Origin: Photobacterium kagoshimensis
Lineage (GTDB): Bacteria; Pseudomonadota; Gammaproteobacteria; Enterobacterales; Vibrionaceae
Assembly (NCBI RefSeq): GCF_050337045.1
Contig: NZ_JAKJSO010000016.1
Location: forward strand, 1-64,000
Direction: 5' to 3'
DNA length: 64,000 bases
Part shown: piece after piece, positions 32,712 through 42,002 of the stretch
How the letters are laid out: each line of letters opens with the position of its first letter
Numbering within the stretch: position 1 is the first letter of the stretch
Position numbers and translations under genes: made by a program
Notes under the pieces: generated by a model
What the model was told of the DNA's origin: nothing
The model's database searches: none
What the model saw: only the letters and a program-made list of their open reading frames with translations

Positions 32712-33155
32712 TTATAACCCATCTTCACATTCAGAAACGGGCTCAGGTTGCATCAGCGCTTCGACTTCTTTGCGCATGTCTTGCATACACGAAGTGCCAA
32801 TCTCTAGTAATAAGTCCACCAGTACTGGCAATGTCACGTCTTCACGTTCAAAAGCGGCATTGGCTATCATAGGTAAGTTAGCGCCACCAATAAGCTCAAC
32901 GTTTGGCTGATCCATCAAAATCGCCAGCGCACGGTTACACGGTGAACCACCTGGAATATCGGTTAAAAACAACACCCCTTCGCCCGAATCTACGTCTTGT
33001 GCCGCTTGACGAAGATCCGCTTCAAGTTGCTCTGTCGACATTGATTCTACAAAGTCGATAAACGCCATTTGCTCTTGCTCACCCGCAATCGCTTTTACTG
33101 CCGACTGCATCCCAGATGCGAAGTTAATATGGCCTGAAACAACAATACCAATCAT
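32712..33155 (-). CDS. agaF: PTS EIIA, mannose family (AgaF type)
   Basis: 147 aa. The phosphorylated His is in IVVSGHINFASGM (His9), and LFLTDIPGGSPCNRALAIL is the second family signature. It receives phosphate from HPr and passes it to EIIB. It is the last of the four PTS genes in the order EIIB, EIIC, EIID, EIIA, the order expected for an amino-sugar transporter of this family. Confidence 0.9.
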   Translation of the reverse strand: MIGIVVSGHINFASGMQSAVKAIAGEQEQMAFIDFVESMSTEQLEADLRQAAQDVDSGEGVLFLTDIPGGSPCNRALAILMDQPNVELIGGANLPMIANAAFEREDVTLPVLVDLLLEIGTSCMQDMRKEVEALMQPEPVSECEDGL

Positions 33156-33211
33156 CTTAAAATCCTTGATTAGGGGGGAGGTTATCCCCCCAAGCTATCG
33201 AAACGTATGGC

Positions 33212-34111
33212 TTACAAAATACCGAGGAAGTGACCGACAACACCGGCTGCAAGGGTTGAGAAAATCAACACTGGCGGTTTAGCCCAAAAGCCCGTGCCCT
33301 TCACCATCTTGAGCATAAAGAACACCAATGCCAGTGGCAGAATGTTCGGCATGATCTTGTCGAATAAGGCACTTTGTAGTTCGACTACCTTGCCCCCCAA
33401 TTCGAGCGAGGCCGTGGTCTGGACCCGAATAAAGGTGGCCGATAGTGCCCCGATAACAAAGATACCCATGATATTGGCGGCTTTGGCGAGCTTCTCGGTG
33501 GCATCACTCATGTTCACCATGGCGGCTGTACCCGCTCTGTAACCCATGAACATCAAACCGAAGTACACAGCAAAGTGAACAATTTGGTACAAGAAGAAGA
33601 ACACGAATGGACCAGCAATCGAGCCTTCCATCGCAATCGACGCACCCAGTGCCAAGGTCAATGGCATCAAGGTCATGTGGTCAATCGCATCACCGATACC
33701 GCCTGTTGGTCCCATACCCGCAACTTTCATTACGTTAACGGTCGACGGTTTTTCTTTGTTCTCTTCCATTGCAATGGCTGTACCTAGCAAGAAAGTGAAC
33801 AACTTAGGGCTGGCATTAAAGAACTGTAAGTGGTTCTTTAGTGATTTCGCCAAATCGCGTTTATTATCACCGTGGATCTTCTTCAGTGCTGGGATGATGG
33901 AGTAAGCAAAACCACCCGCCTGCATCCGCTCAAAGTTAAAGTTACCTTCCATGAACAGACCACGTAGCGCACAGATCCAAAGATCTTTTTTCGAAATCAC
34001 TTTACGTGGTGTGGTGTCTTCGTATGAATCAATATCATCAACCAGACTTTCATGAACCTTGGTGTTTTTACCGGCTAAAGTGCCTGCTGTGATATCAGAT
34101 GCCATCTTCAA
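33212..34111 (-). CDS. agaE: PTS EIID, mannose family (AgaE type)
   Basis: 299 aa. KDLWICALRGLFMEGNFNFE (residue 42 on) is the characteristic EIID start, with MQAGGFAYSIIPALKKIHGD and GPTGGIGDAIDHMTLMPL further on. Membrane part of the permease with EIIC, with which it overlaps by 17 bp. The long charged N-terminus is somewhat extended for the family. Confidence 0.93.
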   Translation of the reverse strand: MKMASDITAGTLAGKNTKVHESLVDDIDSYEDTTPRKVISKKDLWICALRGLFMEGNFNFERMQAGGFAYSIIPALKKIHGDNKRDLAKSLKNHLQFFNASPKLFTFLLGTAIAMEENKEKPSTVNVMKVAGMGPTGGIGDAIDHMTLMPLTLALGASIAMEGSIAGPFVFFFLYQIVHFAVYFGLMFMGYRAGTAAMVNMSDATEKLAKAANIMGIFVIGALSATFIRVQTTASLELGGKVVELQSALFDKIMPNILPLALVFFMLKMVKGTGFWAKPPVLIFSTLAAGVVGHFLGIL

Positions 34112-34865
34112 ATTCCTCTACTTGTTGGTTGTTTGAACTTCCATTATTTCCACTGAAGAAGTAGTAAAGCGCGGCTGCTGACGCACCTAGAATTGCTACA
34201 GCCATGATTGGTAACTTGAGGTACGTTGTCATTACGAAGCCGATGAAGAACACACCCGCCACTTCTTTTGACCACATGATTTTCAGTAACATTGCGAAAC
34301 CAATTGCTGGAACCATCTTGGCACCAATACCCAGGCCTTCTAGCAATACTTTCGGCGCGTTTTCATCAATCCAACTGGCGGCGTGCTCGCCAAAGTAAAC
34401 CGTGATGAAAGCAACTAAGGCGTACAGTAAAGAACGTAACGAGATGGTGGTGATCAGTAGCCTGTCTATCCCGCCTGTGTCTCCAGTTTCAGCAAATCGA
34501 TCCGCTTTACCCATAGTGAAAGACGTTAGCGCGAAGAAACCAATGACTAACATTTGCATCATGACGGCAATCGGCATACCTACACCCATTGCTACTTCTG
34601 CTGATTGGCCTGTCATCACGGCAAAAGCAACAGCAGCAATCGTACCCATGGTCACATCTGGCGGCTGTGCCCCAGCGTTAGGCACCAAGCCTAACCATGC
34701 CAGTTCCAAGGTGGCACCAGCAATCAGACCAATTTGCATATCACCCATGATCAGACCAACAACAGGGCCTGTGATGAGTGGGCGGTGGATGTTCAACGCG
34801 ACATCGTATTTATCGATACCACAGAAGAACGCCCATATTGCGACCAGCGTAGCTTCAAAAAACAT
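34095..34865 (-). CDS. agaW: PTS EIIC, mannose family (AgaW type)
   Basis: 256 aa membrane subunit with RPLITGPVVGLIMGDMQIGL, ELAWLGLVPNAGAQPPDVTM and several hydrophobic helices. It forms the sugar channel with EIID. The C-terminus is polar (Asn/Gln/Glu-rich). The gene overlaps EIID by 17 bp and starts 48 bases after EIIB. Confidence 0.93.
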   Translation of the reverse strand: MFFEATLVAIWAFFCGIDKYDVALNIHRPLITGPVVGLIMGDMQIGLIAGATLELAWLGLVPNAGAQPPDVTMGTIAAVAFAVMTGQSAEVAMGVGMPIAVMMQMLVIGFFALTSFTMGKADRFAETGDTGGIDRLLITTISLRSLLYALVAFITVYFGEHAASWIDENAPKVLLEGLGIGAKMVPAIGFAMLLKIMWSKEVAGVFFIGFVMTTYLKLPIMAVAILGASAAALYYFFSGNNGSSNNQQVEEFEDGI

Positions 34866-34913
34866 GATTTATTCCTTGTTTAAATCTCTGTTTATAGTGA
34901 GGTATGACGCGGC

Positions 34914-35414
34914 TTACGCCGACGTCATGGCAAGTTCAAGAACGTTGACAGGGTTTTGATCTGGCGTGTTTTGCACTGTGCAGACCACACCGCGTTCCAC
35001 CATACGTTCAAAAGCATTGATATCTTTTTCATCAACCGAGACCGTCTTAGCGATCTGGCGTTTACCCTCATGAAAATGCATATTGCCAACATTGCAGTGT
35101 GTCAGTGGCACACCACCTTCGACTAAGCGAGCAACATCTGTAGGGTTGTTACATAAAATGAAGATCTTCTGTTTCTCTGATGCTTTGTGGATCACATCAA
35201 TGGTTTTCTGGATAGAGAAAAAACGAACGGCATACTCACCACCAGCTGAAGCTTTCATTCCCGCTTGCATAAAGGCAGCGTTTGGCCCGTCAGCAGCGTC
35301 ATCATTAGCTACAAGGATTAAGTTTGCTTCAGTGTGCTTTCCCCAAGTGATTCGAATTTGACCATGTAGTAGGCGCTCATCGATTCGGGTCCAAACAATG
35401 TTAGGTGCTGTCAT
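34914..35414 (-). CDS. agaV: PTS EIIB, mannose family (AgaV type)
   Basis: 166 aa. The phosphorylation site is His17 in TRIDERLLHGQIRITWGKHT, typical for mannose/sorbose-family EIIB. It lies downstream of agaS with a 15-base gap and upstream of EIIC, so it opens the PTS block. The preferred sugar, GalNAc, is inferred from agaS, agaZ and agaR around it. Confidence 0.93.
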   Translation of the reverse strand: MTAPNIVWTRIDERLLHGQIRITWGKHTEANLILVANDDAADGPNAAFMQAGMKASAGGEYAVRFFSIQKTIDVIHKASEKQKIFILCNNPTDVARLVEGGVPLTHCNVGNMHFHEGKRQIAKTVSVDEKDINAFERMVERGVVCTVQNTPDQNPVNVLELAMTSA

Positions 35415-35429
35415 AAGAGTGCTTCCTGT

Positions 35430-36593
35430 CTACTTATTAAAGTTATGAATAGTGACACCTTGAACAACGCGGTTTACTTCACCGGTAGGGCAAGGATTAT
35501 CAGGCGTGTTACCCAGTGCGATTGCACGATGGAATGCATAAATCTGGGCAAAAATAATGTATGGGAATAAGAGCTCGATATCAGTCGCAGTATCCATGGT
35601 AGGGACATGTAGGTAGTCACCACTGGTGACTTGATCATCTAGCTGAGCTGTAATAGCAATGACTTTACGCGCAATCTTGTCGCGACGCAGTTCGCTTAAC
35701 AGATCAAGGTCATATTGGCGGGTGTATGGGTTATTCGAGATATACACAACTATCAACGTCTCGTTATCTACAATGGATTTAGGTCCATGACGAAAGCCCA
35801 ATGGCGAGTCATACGTTGCTACGACTTTGCCAGCTGTCAGCTCAAGTAGCTTTAAAGCAGATTCCTGAGCTAACCCTTGCAAACCACCACTTCCTAGGTA
35901 AATGACGCGGCTGATATCTAGCTTTGCCATATTACTGATAGGTATATTAATTTCCTTGATCAGCTCCTCAGAACATAAGGATAACCTTTCAATCTCTTTC
36001 GAATGATCACACTTTCCATCAAGAATCGAAAATGCAGCCACCATCATCGAAGAAAAGCTCGAGGTCATCGCAAACGATTTATCATTGGTTTCTTCAGGCA
36101 TCAGTAATGCGAAACTACGGCTATCGTTCGCGCTATTTTTATATAGCTGCCCCTCGGCATTACAGGTCAGCACAAGGTGATAGCAGTTGGTGAGGCATTG
36201 ATTTGCCAACTCAACCGCTGCAACACTTTCAGGGCTGTTGCCCGAGCGAGCAAACGACACCAATAACGTTGGTAAATCTTCCGCGAAGTATTGGTACGGA
36301 TTCGAGACTAAGTTCGTTGTCGCAACAGCATCGACACGTCTTCCTGTATTTTCAGCTAAGGCAGGTGCCAGTGCTTGACCAGCAAACGCCGATGTTCCCG
36401 CGCCTGTCATCACAATGCGTAAGTTGGGGTGTGCTAGCACCTTCGCCATAAAAGCATCAATCGCTGGCTGACATTCACTAAACGTCGCCTGTGTTTTACG
36501 CCAGCATGCAGGTTGCTGCTCCACTTCTTTGGCTGTCCAGAAAGCATTTAAGCTTTCAAGATCGTGATCTGAGTAGCCCAGATATTGGTTCAT
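35430..36593 (-). CDS. agaS: Galactosamine-6-phosphate deaminase/isomerase AgaS
   Basis: 387 aa from ATG 36593 (preceded by AGAGG; the longer frame to 36692 overlaps the agaZ end and is not used). Two SIS domains: RIVMTGAGTSAFAGQALAPA, LLVSFARSGNSPESVAAVEL and VIYLGSGGLQGLAQESALKL, then SPLGFRHGPKSIV. This matches AgaS, which deaminates and isomerises galactosamine-6-phosphate to tagatose-6-phosphate and ammonia. It sits 10 bases after agaZ in the operon. Confidence 0.92.
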   Translation of the reverse strand: MNQYLGYSDHDLESLNAFWTAKEVEQQPACWRKTQATFSECQPAIDAFMAKVLAHPNLRIVMTGAGTSAFAGQALAPALAENTGRRVDAVATTNLVSNPYQYFAEDLPTLLVSFARSGNSPESVAAVELANQCLTNCYHLVLTCNAEGQLYKNSANDSRSFALLMPEETNDKSFAMTSSFSSMMVAAFSILDGKCDHSKEIERLSLCSEELIKEINIPISNMAKLDISRVIYLGSGGLQGLAQESALKLLELTAGKVVATYDSPLGFRHGPKSIVDNETLIVVYISNNPYTRQYDLDLLSELRRDKIARKVIAITAQLDDQVTSGDYLHVPTMDTATDIELLFPYIIFAQIYAFHRAIALGNTPDNPCPTGEVNRVVQGVTIHNFNK

Positions 36594-36603
36594 GTTGTAC
36601 CTC

Positions 36604-37890
36604 TTAACCTTTAATTTGTTTACAGGCTTTCGCATAGCTACGAAGTACCTGATGAATTTTGTCGAGAACCAAAGCTTTAGGCTCAGATTCAATCAGCCCA
36701 GCACGAACCGCTTGAAACTGTTCAGGCAAATACTGACTTAATAGGGGAAGTGGAATGCCAGTGCGCGACAGGTTGGCAAACAATGTTTCTTGGGCGTGAT
36801 GAATTTGTTCATTCGGCCAGTAATAACGAATGCGATCACTGAAGCTGTAGCAACGTGCAAAGCGCTGTTGGTGTTCATCACCGTGGTAATATTTGTTCCA
36901 GTAATCGGGCGCATTACACATCTGCTGCTCAATCATTTCGCGGAGGTTGGAACAATGCGCTTTGGCGACAATCTCTTCTTCAATATCGCAAAGGTTGAAC
37001 AGTGCTTCTCGCATTGCAAACGTTAAAGCAGGGCCAACTTTCAAAATCGCAAAATGGCCTTCAACTAATGCCTGATAGGCTTTATCGGTTTGATAATCGG
37101 TAGAGTGTGCTTCAAACACTAAGTGTGGGTAGTTGTTCACTACGGTACTTAAAGACACGGCTTTTTCTGGGCAATAATCGATAACGCCAGTGTGGTCAAA
37201 TTCAACCCCAGGTTGCACCACTAATCCAATAACCCGTGACCAACAATCAGCAACGCCTACGGCGTCAAAGGCAGCTTTGTGGCATTCAATGGTTTTAATA
37301 GCCGCTTCAGGAGAGGTGACTTCCAGCTCATTAAGCGCTTCTGCCGCCCCACCCGGTACGGGTACTTCGGTACCGATCACATAGGAAAGATCGCTAGCAC
37401 CGAAATTTGAGATCGCGGTACTTTCCGCAATTTTTGCCAATCTTGCTGCACGTTCCGCGACAATGTCATCAGAAAGCGGCACAGGATCATCAAGACAAGA
37501 CATGCTGCAATCGAGGTGAATTTTCTTAAAACCAGCAGCGACATAAGCCGCGATTAAGTCATCGGCATTTCGCATGGCTTCATCGGCATTAAGGCCTTGC
37601 CAGCGATTGGGACCTAGATGATCGCCACCTAAAATAAGTTTTTCAGTAGGGAATTGAAGTAATTCCGCCATCTCCAATACGAAATTTCGAAAGTCGACAG
37701 GCGTCATGCCTGTGTAACCGCCAAATTGATCGACCTGATTGGAGGTAGCTTCAATTAATAATAAAGAATCGTCGCTCAACGCCTGCTTGAGAGCGGCTTC
37801 TATCACCAGAGGGTGAGCAGAACAAACAGCATAAATACCGTTTTGTTCACCCGCTTTATGACGTTGAACGAGATTTTGAAGGGTGTTCAT
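36604..37890 (-). CDS. agaZ: Tagatose-bisphosphate aldolase non-catalytic subunit (AgaZ/KbaZ/GatZ)
   Basis: 428 aa. The signature segments GIYAVCSAHPLVIEAALKQA (residue 18 on), QFGGYTGMTPVDFR, LGGDHLGPNRWQ and the central HLDCSMSCLDDPVPLSD identify it. It stabilises or activates the class II aldolase encoded at 19799-20653. First gene of the long minus-strand operon, 49 bases from the agaR stop. The 12-gene order agaZ-agaS-PTS-agaA-kduI-kduD-GH105 joins the amino sugar and uronate pathways. Confidence 0.93.
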   Translation of the reverse strand: MNTLQNLVQRHKAGEQNGIYAVCSAHPLVIEAALKQALSDDSLLLIEATSNQVDQFGGYTGMTPVDFRNFVLEMAELLQFPTEKLILGGDHLGPNRWQGLNADEAMRNADDLIAAYVAAGFKKIHLDCSMSCLDDPVPLSDDIVAERAARLAKIAESTAISNFGASDLSYVIGTEVPVPGGAAEALNELEVTSPEAAIKTIECHKAAFDAVGVADCWSRVIGLVVQPGVEFDHTGVIDYCPEKAVSLSTVVNNYPHLVFEAHSTDYQTDKAYQALVEGHFAILKVGPALTFAMREALFNLCDIEEEIVAKAHCSNLREMIEQQMCNAPDYWNKYYHGDEHQQRFARCYSFSDRIRYYWPNEQIHHAQETLFANLSRTGIPLPLLSQYLPEQFQAVRAGLIESEPKALVLDKIHQVLRSYAKACKQIKG

Positions 37891-37939
37891 GTACTAACTC
37901 CACAATCCACATCTGAGATGCTGTTATGGAGTTAGTGGG

Positions 37940-38716
37940 TTAATACTCTTTTTCTACGATAATCACATCAACTTTCATTTCACGAAGACCTTGAACGTAG
38001 TCTTCAGGAATATCAGAATCTGTCACTAAGATATCAATGTTTCCGAACTCACGAATCATGTGGCAACTACGCTTACCGAATTTACTTGAATCGGCGACCG
38101 CAATCACTTGCTCAGAAATCTCACACATTAAGCGGTTAAGACTCGCTTCCTGCTCATTGTGTGTCGTGATACCAGCTCTTAAATCAAAACCGTCCACACC
38201 AAGGAAAACTTTATCAAAACGATAGTTTTTCAAACTGTGTTCAGCTTGAGAGCCCGAAAAAGAGAGTGCATTCTTACGAAGTACACCACCCGACATCAGA
38301 ACCTCTATTCCAGGTGCCGATGCCAACTCCATTGCAACATCCAGACCATTGGTCATAACCACTACATCTTCCAGCGATTTCAAGCTGGATGCGATTTCTC
38401 GCGTAGTCGTTCCCGAATCCAGAATAACAGTGTCACCACTTTCGATAAGTTTCGCTGCAGCCTGACCAATCAGAGATTTAATACCCGCATTTTGGCGGCG
38501 TTTCTCATGAACAGTCAGCTCTGCAATCACCCCAGTATTCGGAATGGCTGCGCCATGAGAGCGGACAACATAACCATTCTTTTCCAGAAAACTAAGATCA
38601 CTTCGAATCGTGACACTAGAGACATCAAACTGTGCGGCAAGGTCCTCGACACGTGCTTTACCATCACGGTTAACCACGTTCACAATTTCCATGCGCCTTT
38701 CGACTGCACTTTTCAC
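37940..38716 (-). CDS. agaR: DeoR-family repressor AgaR
   Basis: 258 aa. The N-terminal winged helix (AQFDVSSVTIRSDLSFLEKN, then GYVVRSHGAA) and the C-terminal DeoR sensor domain (GDTVILDSGTTTREIAS, TNGLDVAMELA, HNEQEASLNRLM) are intact. Such repressors bind CTTTC-repeat operators and are released by an amino-sugar-6-phosphate. The gene heads the operon and faces an intergenic region with many CTTTC/GAAAG repeats. Controls, by inference, this operon and the divergent sulfatase/porin genes. Confidence 0.92.
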   Translation of the reverse strand: MKSAVERRMEIVNVVNRDGKARVEDLAAQFDVSSVTIRSDLSFLEKNGYVVRSHGAAIPNTGVIAELTVHEKRRQNAGIKSLIGQAAAKLIESGDTVILDSGTTTREIASSLKSLEDVVVMTNGLDVAMELASAPGIEVLMSGGVLRKNALSFSGSQAEHSLKNYRFDKVFLGVDGFDLRAGITTHNEQEASLNRLMCEISEQVIAVADSSKFGKRSCHMIREFGNIDILVTDSDIPEDYVQGLREMKVDVIIVEKEY

Positions 38717-39190
38717 TTTACCTTGTCTCCTTACGAAACCAGCAAAATCCCTTTCGCTTGATTTCGAATACAGCTTACACCTAAAAACGAAAGCAACAAC
38801 GCAAGAAATGAAAACTTTTGATCTCTTTCACAATCTTTCGCATTGTTACGTTTACTCTTGCGTAGACTTACGCATTTGTTCATATCATAACCCTCGCCAA
38901 CCCTAAAGCCAAACTCTAACCACCAACATCGCTCTCAATTTTAATGAATTGTGTGACATATAAAGATAAAAACTTTCGCTAAAAGCACGAATTAACTTTC
39001 GTTTACTTTTTTGTGATCGAATACACAGCCATTAAAATTTCGATCACTTACGATCCGAAGCAATTCGCAAGCGACCGTAAGTAATTAATCGCGCTAGGTC
39101 ATAAAAATAACCAAACACAAGATTAATGAAAGAAAGTAGACCTTTCATTTGTTTTTAAACATCCAATACGTTTCACTTTCAGGAGACCAT
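38717..39190. promoter_or_regulatory. Divergent control region with AgaR-like boxes and a CRP site
   Basis: 474 bases between agaR and the sulfatase gene with no coding sequence. On the plus strand are AACTTTCGTTTACTTTTT (38994-39011), ATGAAAGAAAGTAGA and CCTTTCATTTG (39127-39151) and, on the other strand, GAAATGAAAACTTTTG (38805-38820). Each resembles the E. coli AgaR consensus from memory. TGTGATCGAATACACA (39012-39027) is a near-perfect CRP site (TGTGA-N6-ACACA) directly after the first box. Confidence 0.6.
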
Positions 39191-40744
39191 ATGTCTATCT
39201 CGCGACGTAGCCTACTAAAAGGCATGGCAGCCACCAGTGCTGTCGCGGCAACGGCAGGGTGTGCCACATCACCCAGTACCCTCACCGCTAGTGACAGCAA
39301 AGCACCACCAAAGAAACAACCCAATTTACTGATCGTCTTTCCTGACGAAATGCGTGCCCACGCGTTAGGGTTTATGAAGCAAGACCCGTCTGACACGCCA
39401 CACCTGAACCGCTTTGCGAAACAGAGTGTGGTACTGCGTCAGGCTGTGTCTAACTTCCCGCTTTGTACCCCTTTCCGTGGCATGCTGATGACAGGGCAAT
39501 ACCCTTACCGTAACGGCATTCAAGGCAACAGCCATACCGCAATGCCGGGCAAATTTGGCGGTAAAGATTTTGGAATTGAATTAAAGAAACAGACCCGTAC
39601 TTGGTCAGATATTTTGAAAGATCAAGGCTATAGCATGGGCTATATCGGAAAATGGCACCTTGATACGCCAGAAGCTCCCTTTATTCCAAGCTATAACAAC
39701 CCAATGGAAGGCCGTTACTGGAATGATTGGACAGCCCCAGATCGTCGTCATGGTTTCGACTTTTGGTATGCCTACGGCACTTACGATAAACACCTAACAC
39801 CTATGTACTGGACCAATGAAACACCACGTGATCAGCCGATCAAAGTGAATCAATGGAGTCCAGAACACGAAGCTGACATTGCGATTAAATACTTACGCAA
39901 TGAAAACGGCGCCTACCGTGATAGCGATAAGCCCTTTACGTTAGTGGTGTCGATGAACCCACCCCACTCGCCTTACGACCAAGTACCGCAAAAATATTTA
40001 GATCGTTATAAAGATAAAACCTCACAAGCGCTGAATACCCGACCAAATGTGCAGTGGGATAAGGAATACCTTGAAGGTTACGGCCCTGAGTATTTCAAAG
40101 AATACATGGCGATGGTTAATGGGGTTGATGAGCAGTTTGGCCGTATTGTCGACGAGCTTGACCGCTTAGGTCTTGAAGAGGAAACCCTTGTGGTCTTCTT
40201 CTCGGATCATGGCTGCTGCCTTGGTTCACACGGTATGCCAACCAAAAACAACCATTACGATGAGTCTATGCGGATCCCTATGATGTTCCGTTGGCCAGGA
40301 AAACTCGCCCCACGCCAAGATGATCTCTTATTCTCAGCACCGGATATTTACCCAACCTTATTTGGCTTAATGGGTATCCCTGATCTGATCCCAGATACCG
40401 TTGAAGGGGCTAACTTTGCCAATACCATCAATGGCATCGAAGGGGATGATAAACCTAGCTCGCAGTTCTACACCTTTATGCCATACGGCGGGCAATCCTA
40501 TGGCCGCCGTGGCGTAAGAACCGATCGCTACACCCTCATGATGGATAGAAAAATTGGTAAACCACTGACTGTGGTACTGCACGACAACCAGCAAGATCCC
40601 TATCAAATGCAAAACATCGCCGAGGAAAATGAAAGCCTAGTACATCAATTAGTCGAAGAGGAATTGATGCCTTGGCTTGAACATACCGGTGATCCTTGGC
40701 GCCCGACCGAAGTACCCGCCAATACCGCCAATGCTTACACCTAA
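39191..40744 (+). CDS. Sulfatase with twin-arginine lipoprotein-type signal
   Basis: 517 aa from ATG 39191 with AGGAG at 39181-39185. The N-terminus SRRSLLKGMAATSAVAATAG is a twin-arginine signal, and Cys24 in TAGC-A is a candidate lipobox, so a Tat-exported lipoprotein is likely. The sulfatase core follows with PNLLIVFPDEMRAHALG and the modification site NFPLCTPFRGMLMTG (Cys92, C-x-P-x-R; Phe replaces the usual Ser). IGKWHLD and FFSDHGCCLGSHG come later. A folded, cytoplasmically matured enzyme suits Tat export, and the radical SAM maturase is in the locus. Confidence 0.9.
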   Translation: MSISRRSLLKGMAATSAVAATAGCATSPSTLTASDSKAPPKKQPNLLIVFPDEMRAHALGFMKQDPSDTPHLNRFAKQSVVLRQAVSNFPLCTPFRGMLMTGQYPYRNGIQGNSHTAMPGKFGGKDFGIELKKQTRTWSDILKDQGYSMGYIGKWHLDTPEAPFIPSYNNPMEGRYWNDWTAPDRRHGFDFWYAYGTYDKHLTPMYWTNETPRDQPIKVNQWSPEHEADIAIKYLRNENGAYRDSDKPFTLVVSMNPPHSPYDQVPQKYLDRYKDKTSQALNTRPNVQWDKEYLEGYGPEYFKEYMAMVNGVDEQFGRIVDELDRLGLEEETLVVFFSDHGCCLGSHGMPTKNNHYDESMRIPMMFRWPGKLAPRQDDLLFSAPDIYPTLFGLMGIPDLIPDTVEGANFANTINGIEGDDKPSSQFYTFMPYGGQSYGRRGVRTDRYTLMMDRKIGKPLTVVLHDNQQDPYQMQNIAEENESLVHQLVEEELMPWLEHTGDPWRPTEVPANTANAYT

Positions 40745-40793
40745 TTAAACATTCACAACTCAATCAAATACCAACTTAAACAATAAGGTTATT

Positions 40794-41516
40794 ATGAACA
40801 CGACAACGAAATTTATGCTGGCCTCTTTATTAGCAGCATCATCAGCACAAGCCCTGGCTAACGACTATAAAACTACGGTTGAATACCGCCACCAATATTT
40901 AGACGGTTCAGAAAAACATGCTGATCGTTTTAAAGCCTTTTTAGATACAGGTAAAAACATTGGTTTTGAACTCGATGCACGTTACTCAAATGATGACGGC
41001 GCCTTCGATGCGATGACCATGAATGGCTCAGAGTTTTCAGCCTTCTATTACAAGAAACTGAATAAGAACATCGTTGGGTTAGTTGGTACCTCACTCGACT
41101 TTACTTCTGCGGGTCTTGTCTACGTGCCGTATGCACGTTTGAACTACGCGTTCGACAACGGTTTCCGTATCCAAGGTCGTTATAAGTGGAAATTCTGGGA
41201 TTACGGTCAACAAGGTACTGACGGCAATAGCTACCATTCAAAAATCCAACAATTTGATACTTGGCTAGGTTATAAAACAGGAGATTGGGACTTCCAATAC
41301 GAGTTCCAATTCTGGAAAGAGATGTCTGACAACGCGCAACCACTATTTGATAACGGCTCCACCGACTACTTACACAATGCGCGCGTGATGTACTCGATTA
41401 AGACCGCAGACGGTGAAAACTGGCGTCCATTTGTTGAAGTGGGCCAAGTGAAACAAAGCCGCACTAGCGATGAAAGACAAATCCGTTACCGTGTGGGGAT
41501 TAAATACACGTGGTAA
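40794..41516 (+). CDS. KdgM-family outer membrane oligosaccharide porin
   Basis: 240 aa with a signal peptide (MLASLLAASSAQALAND, cleavage after ALA) and a 12-strand-type beta-barrel pattern. The ending IRYRVGIKYTW, with a terminal aromatic residue, is as expected for an outer membrane protein. Repeated Tyr-Arg and His-Gln motifs (TVEYRHQYLDGSEKHADRFK) resemble KdgM and NanC, which admit acidic oligosaccharides. Placed 49 bases after the sulfatase, it is the likely uptake route for uronate-containing oligosaccharides. A terminator follows. Confidence 0.88.
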   Translation: MNTTTKFMLASLLAASSAQALANDYKTTVEYRHQYLDGSEKHADRFKAFLDTGKNIGFELDARYSNDDGAFDAMTMNGSEFSAFYYKKLNKNIVGLVGTSLDFTSAGLVYVPYARLNYAFDNGFRIQGRYKWKFWDYGQQGTDGNSYHSKIQQFDTWLGYKTGDWDFQYEFQFWKEMSDNAQPLFDNGSTDYLHNARVMYSIKTADGENWRPFVEVGQVKQSRTSDERQIRYRVGIKYTW

Positions 41517-41570
41517 TAACCCCGTTAATCATTCGGTTTGCTTAATTCATTAGCATCATTTAGCCGTTGA

Positions 41571-41617
41571 AAAAAAGCCTCACTTCAATCGAGCAATCAA
41601 TGAAGCGAGGCTTTTTT
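41571..41617 (+). terminator. Terminator of the sulfatase-porin operon
   Basis: AAAAGCCTC and GAGGCTTTT stems with inner CTTCA/TGAAG pairing, followed by six T. Confidence 0.88.
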
Positions 41618-42002
41618 CTTAGGTGTAGCGATAATAATGTACGACTAACAACATTCATTCTCACAACCTCAAGAATTTGGCGGCAAAATAAGACGCTCAC
41701 ATCAAATCCTGTAAATCGCCCCCTTTCGCACCGTTAACTATCCGTACTATATGGACAACTTTCCTATTTACTCATTTTTTATTAACTCAACCGATAAATT
41801 TTAGAAAATGGGATAGTGTTGTCGATTACCGAGAAGAATAGTTCGATTTAATACGTGTAGATTGTGTCATTAATTATTTAAGTCACTGCTTATTTAGCGA
41901 CTTAATTAAAAAGCACTGACACCTCTGAACTTAGCTCGCTACCTAGCGACAAGTTCCCCCTCACAATTTATTAATCGTATGTTGTTGTACATAAGGATGT
42001 TT
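41618..42002 (+). other. Intergenic region upstream of the GPH symporter
   Basis: About 385 bases, AT-rich, without a supportable gene. It lacks the dense CTTTC boxes seen upstream of the neighbouring operons, so the symporter may not belong to the AgaR regulon. Confidence 0.4.

Noticed and set aside
34402..34959. Plus-strand 185-codon frame opposite PTS genes
   Set aside because: Shadow of agaW/agaV; no ribosome site and low-complexity translation.
32712..35414. Mannose or sorbose PTS
   Set aside because: Family level fits, but the flanking agaS, agaZ, agaR and agaA genes favour an N-acetylgalactosamine system.
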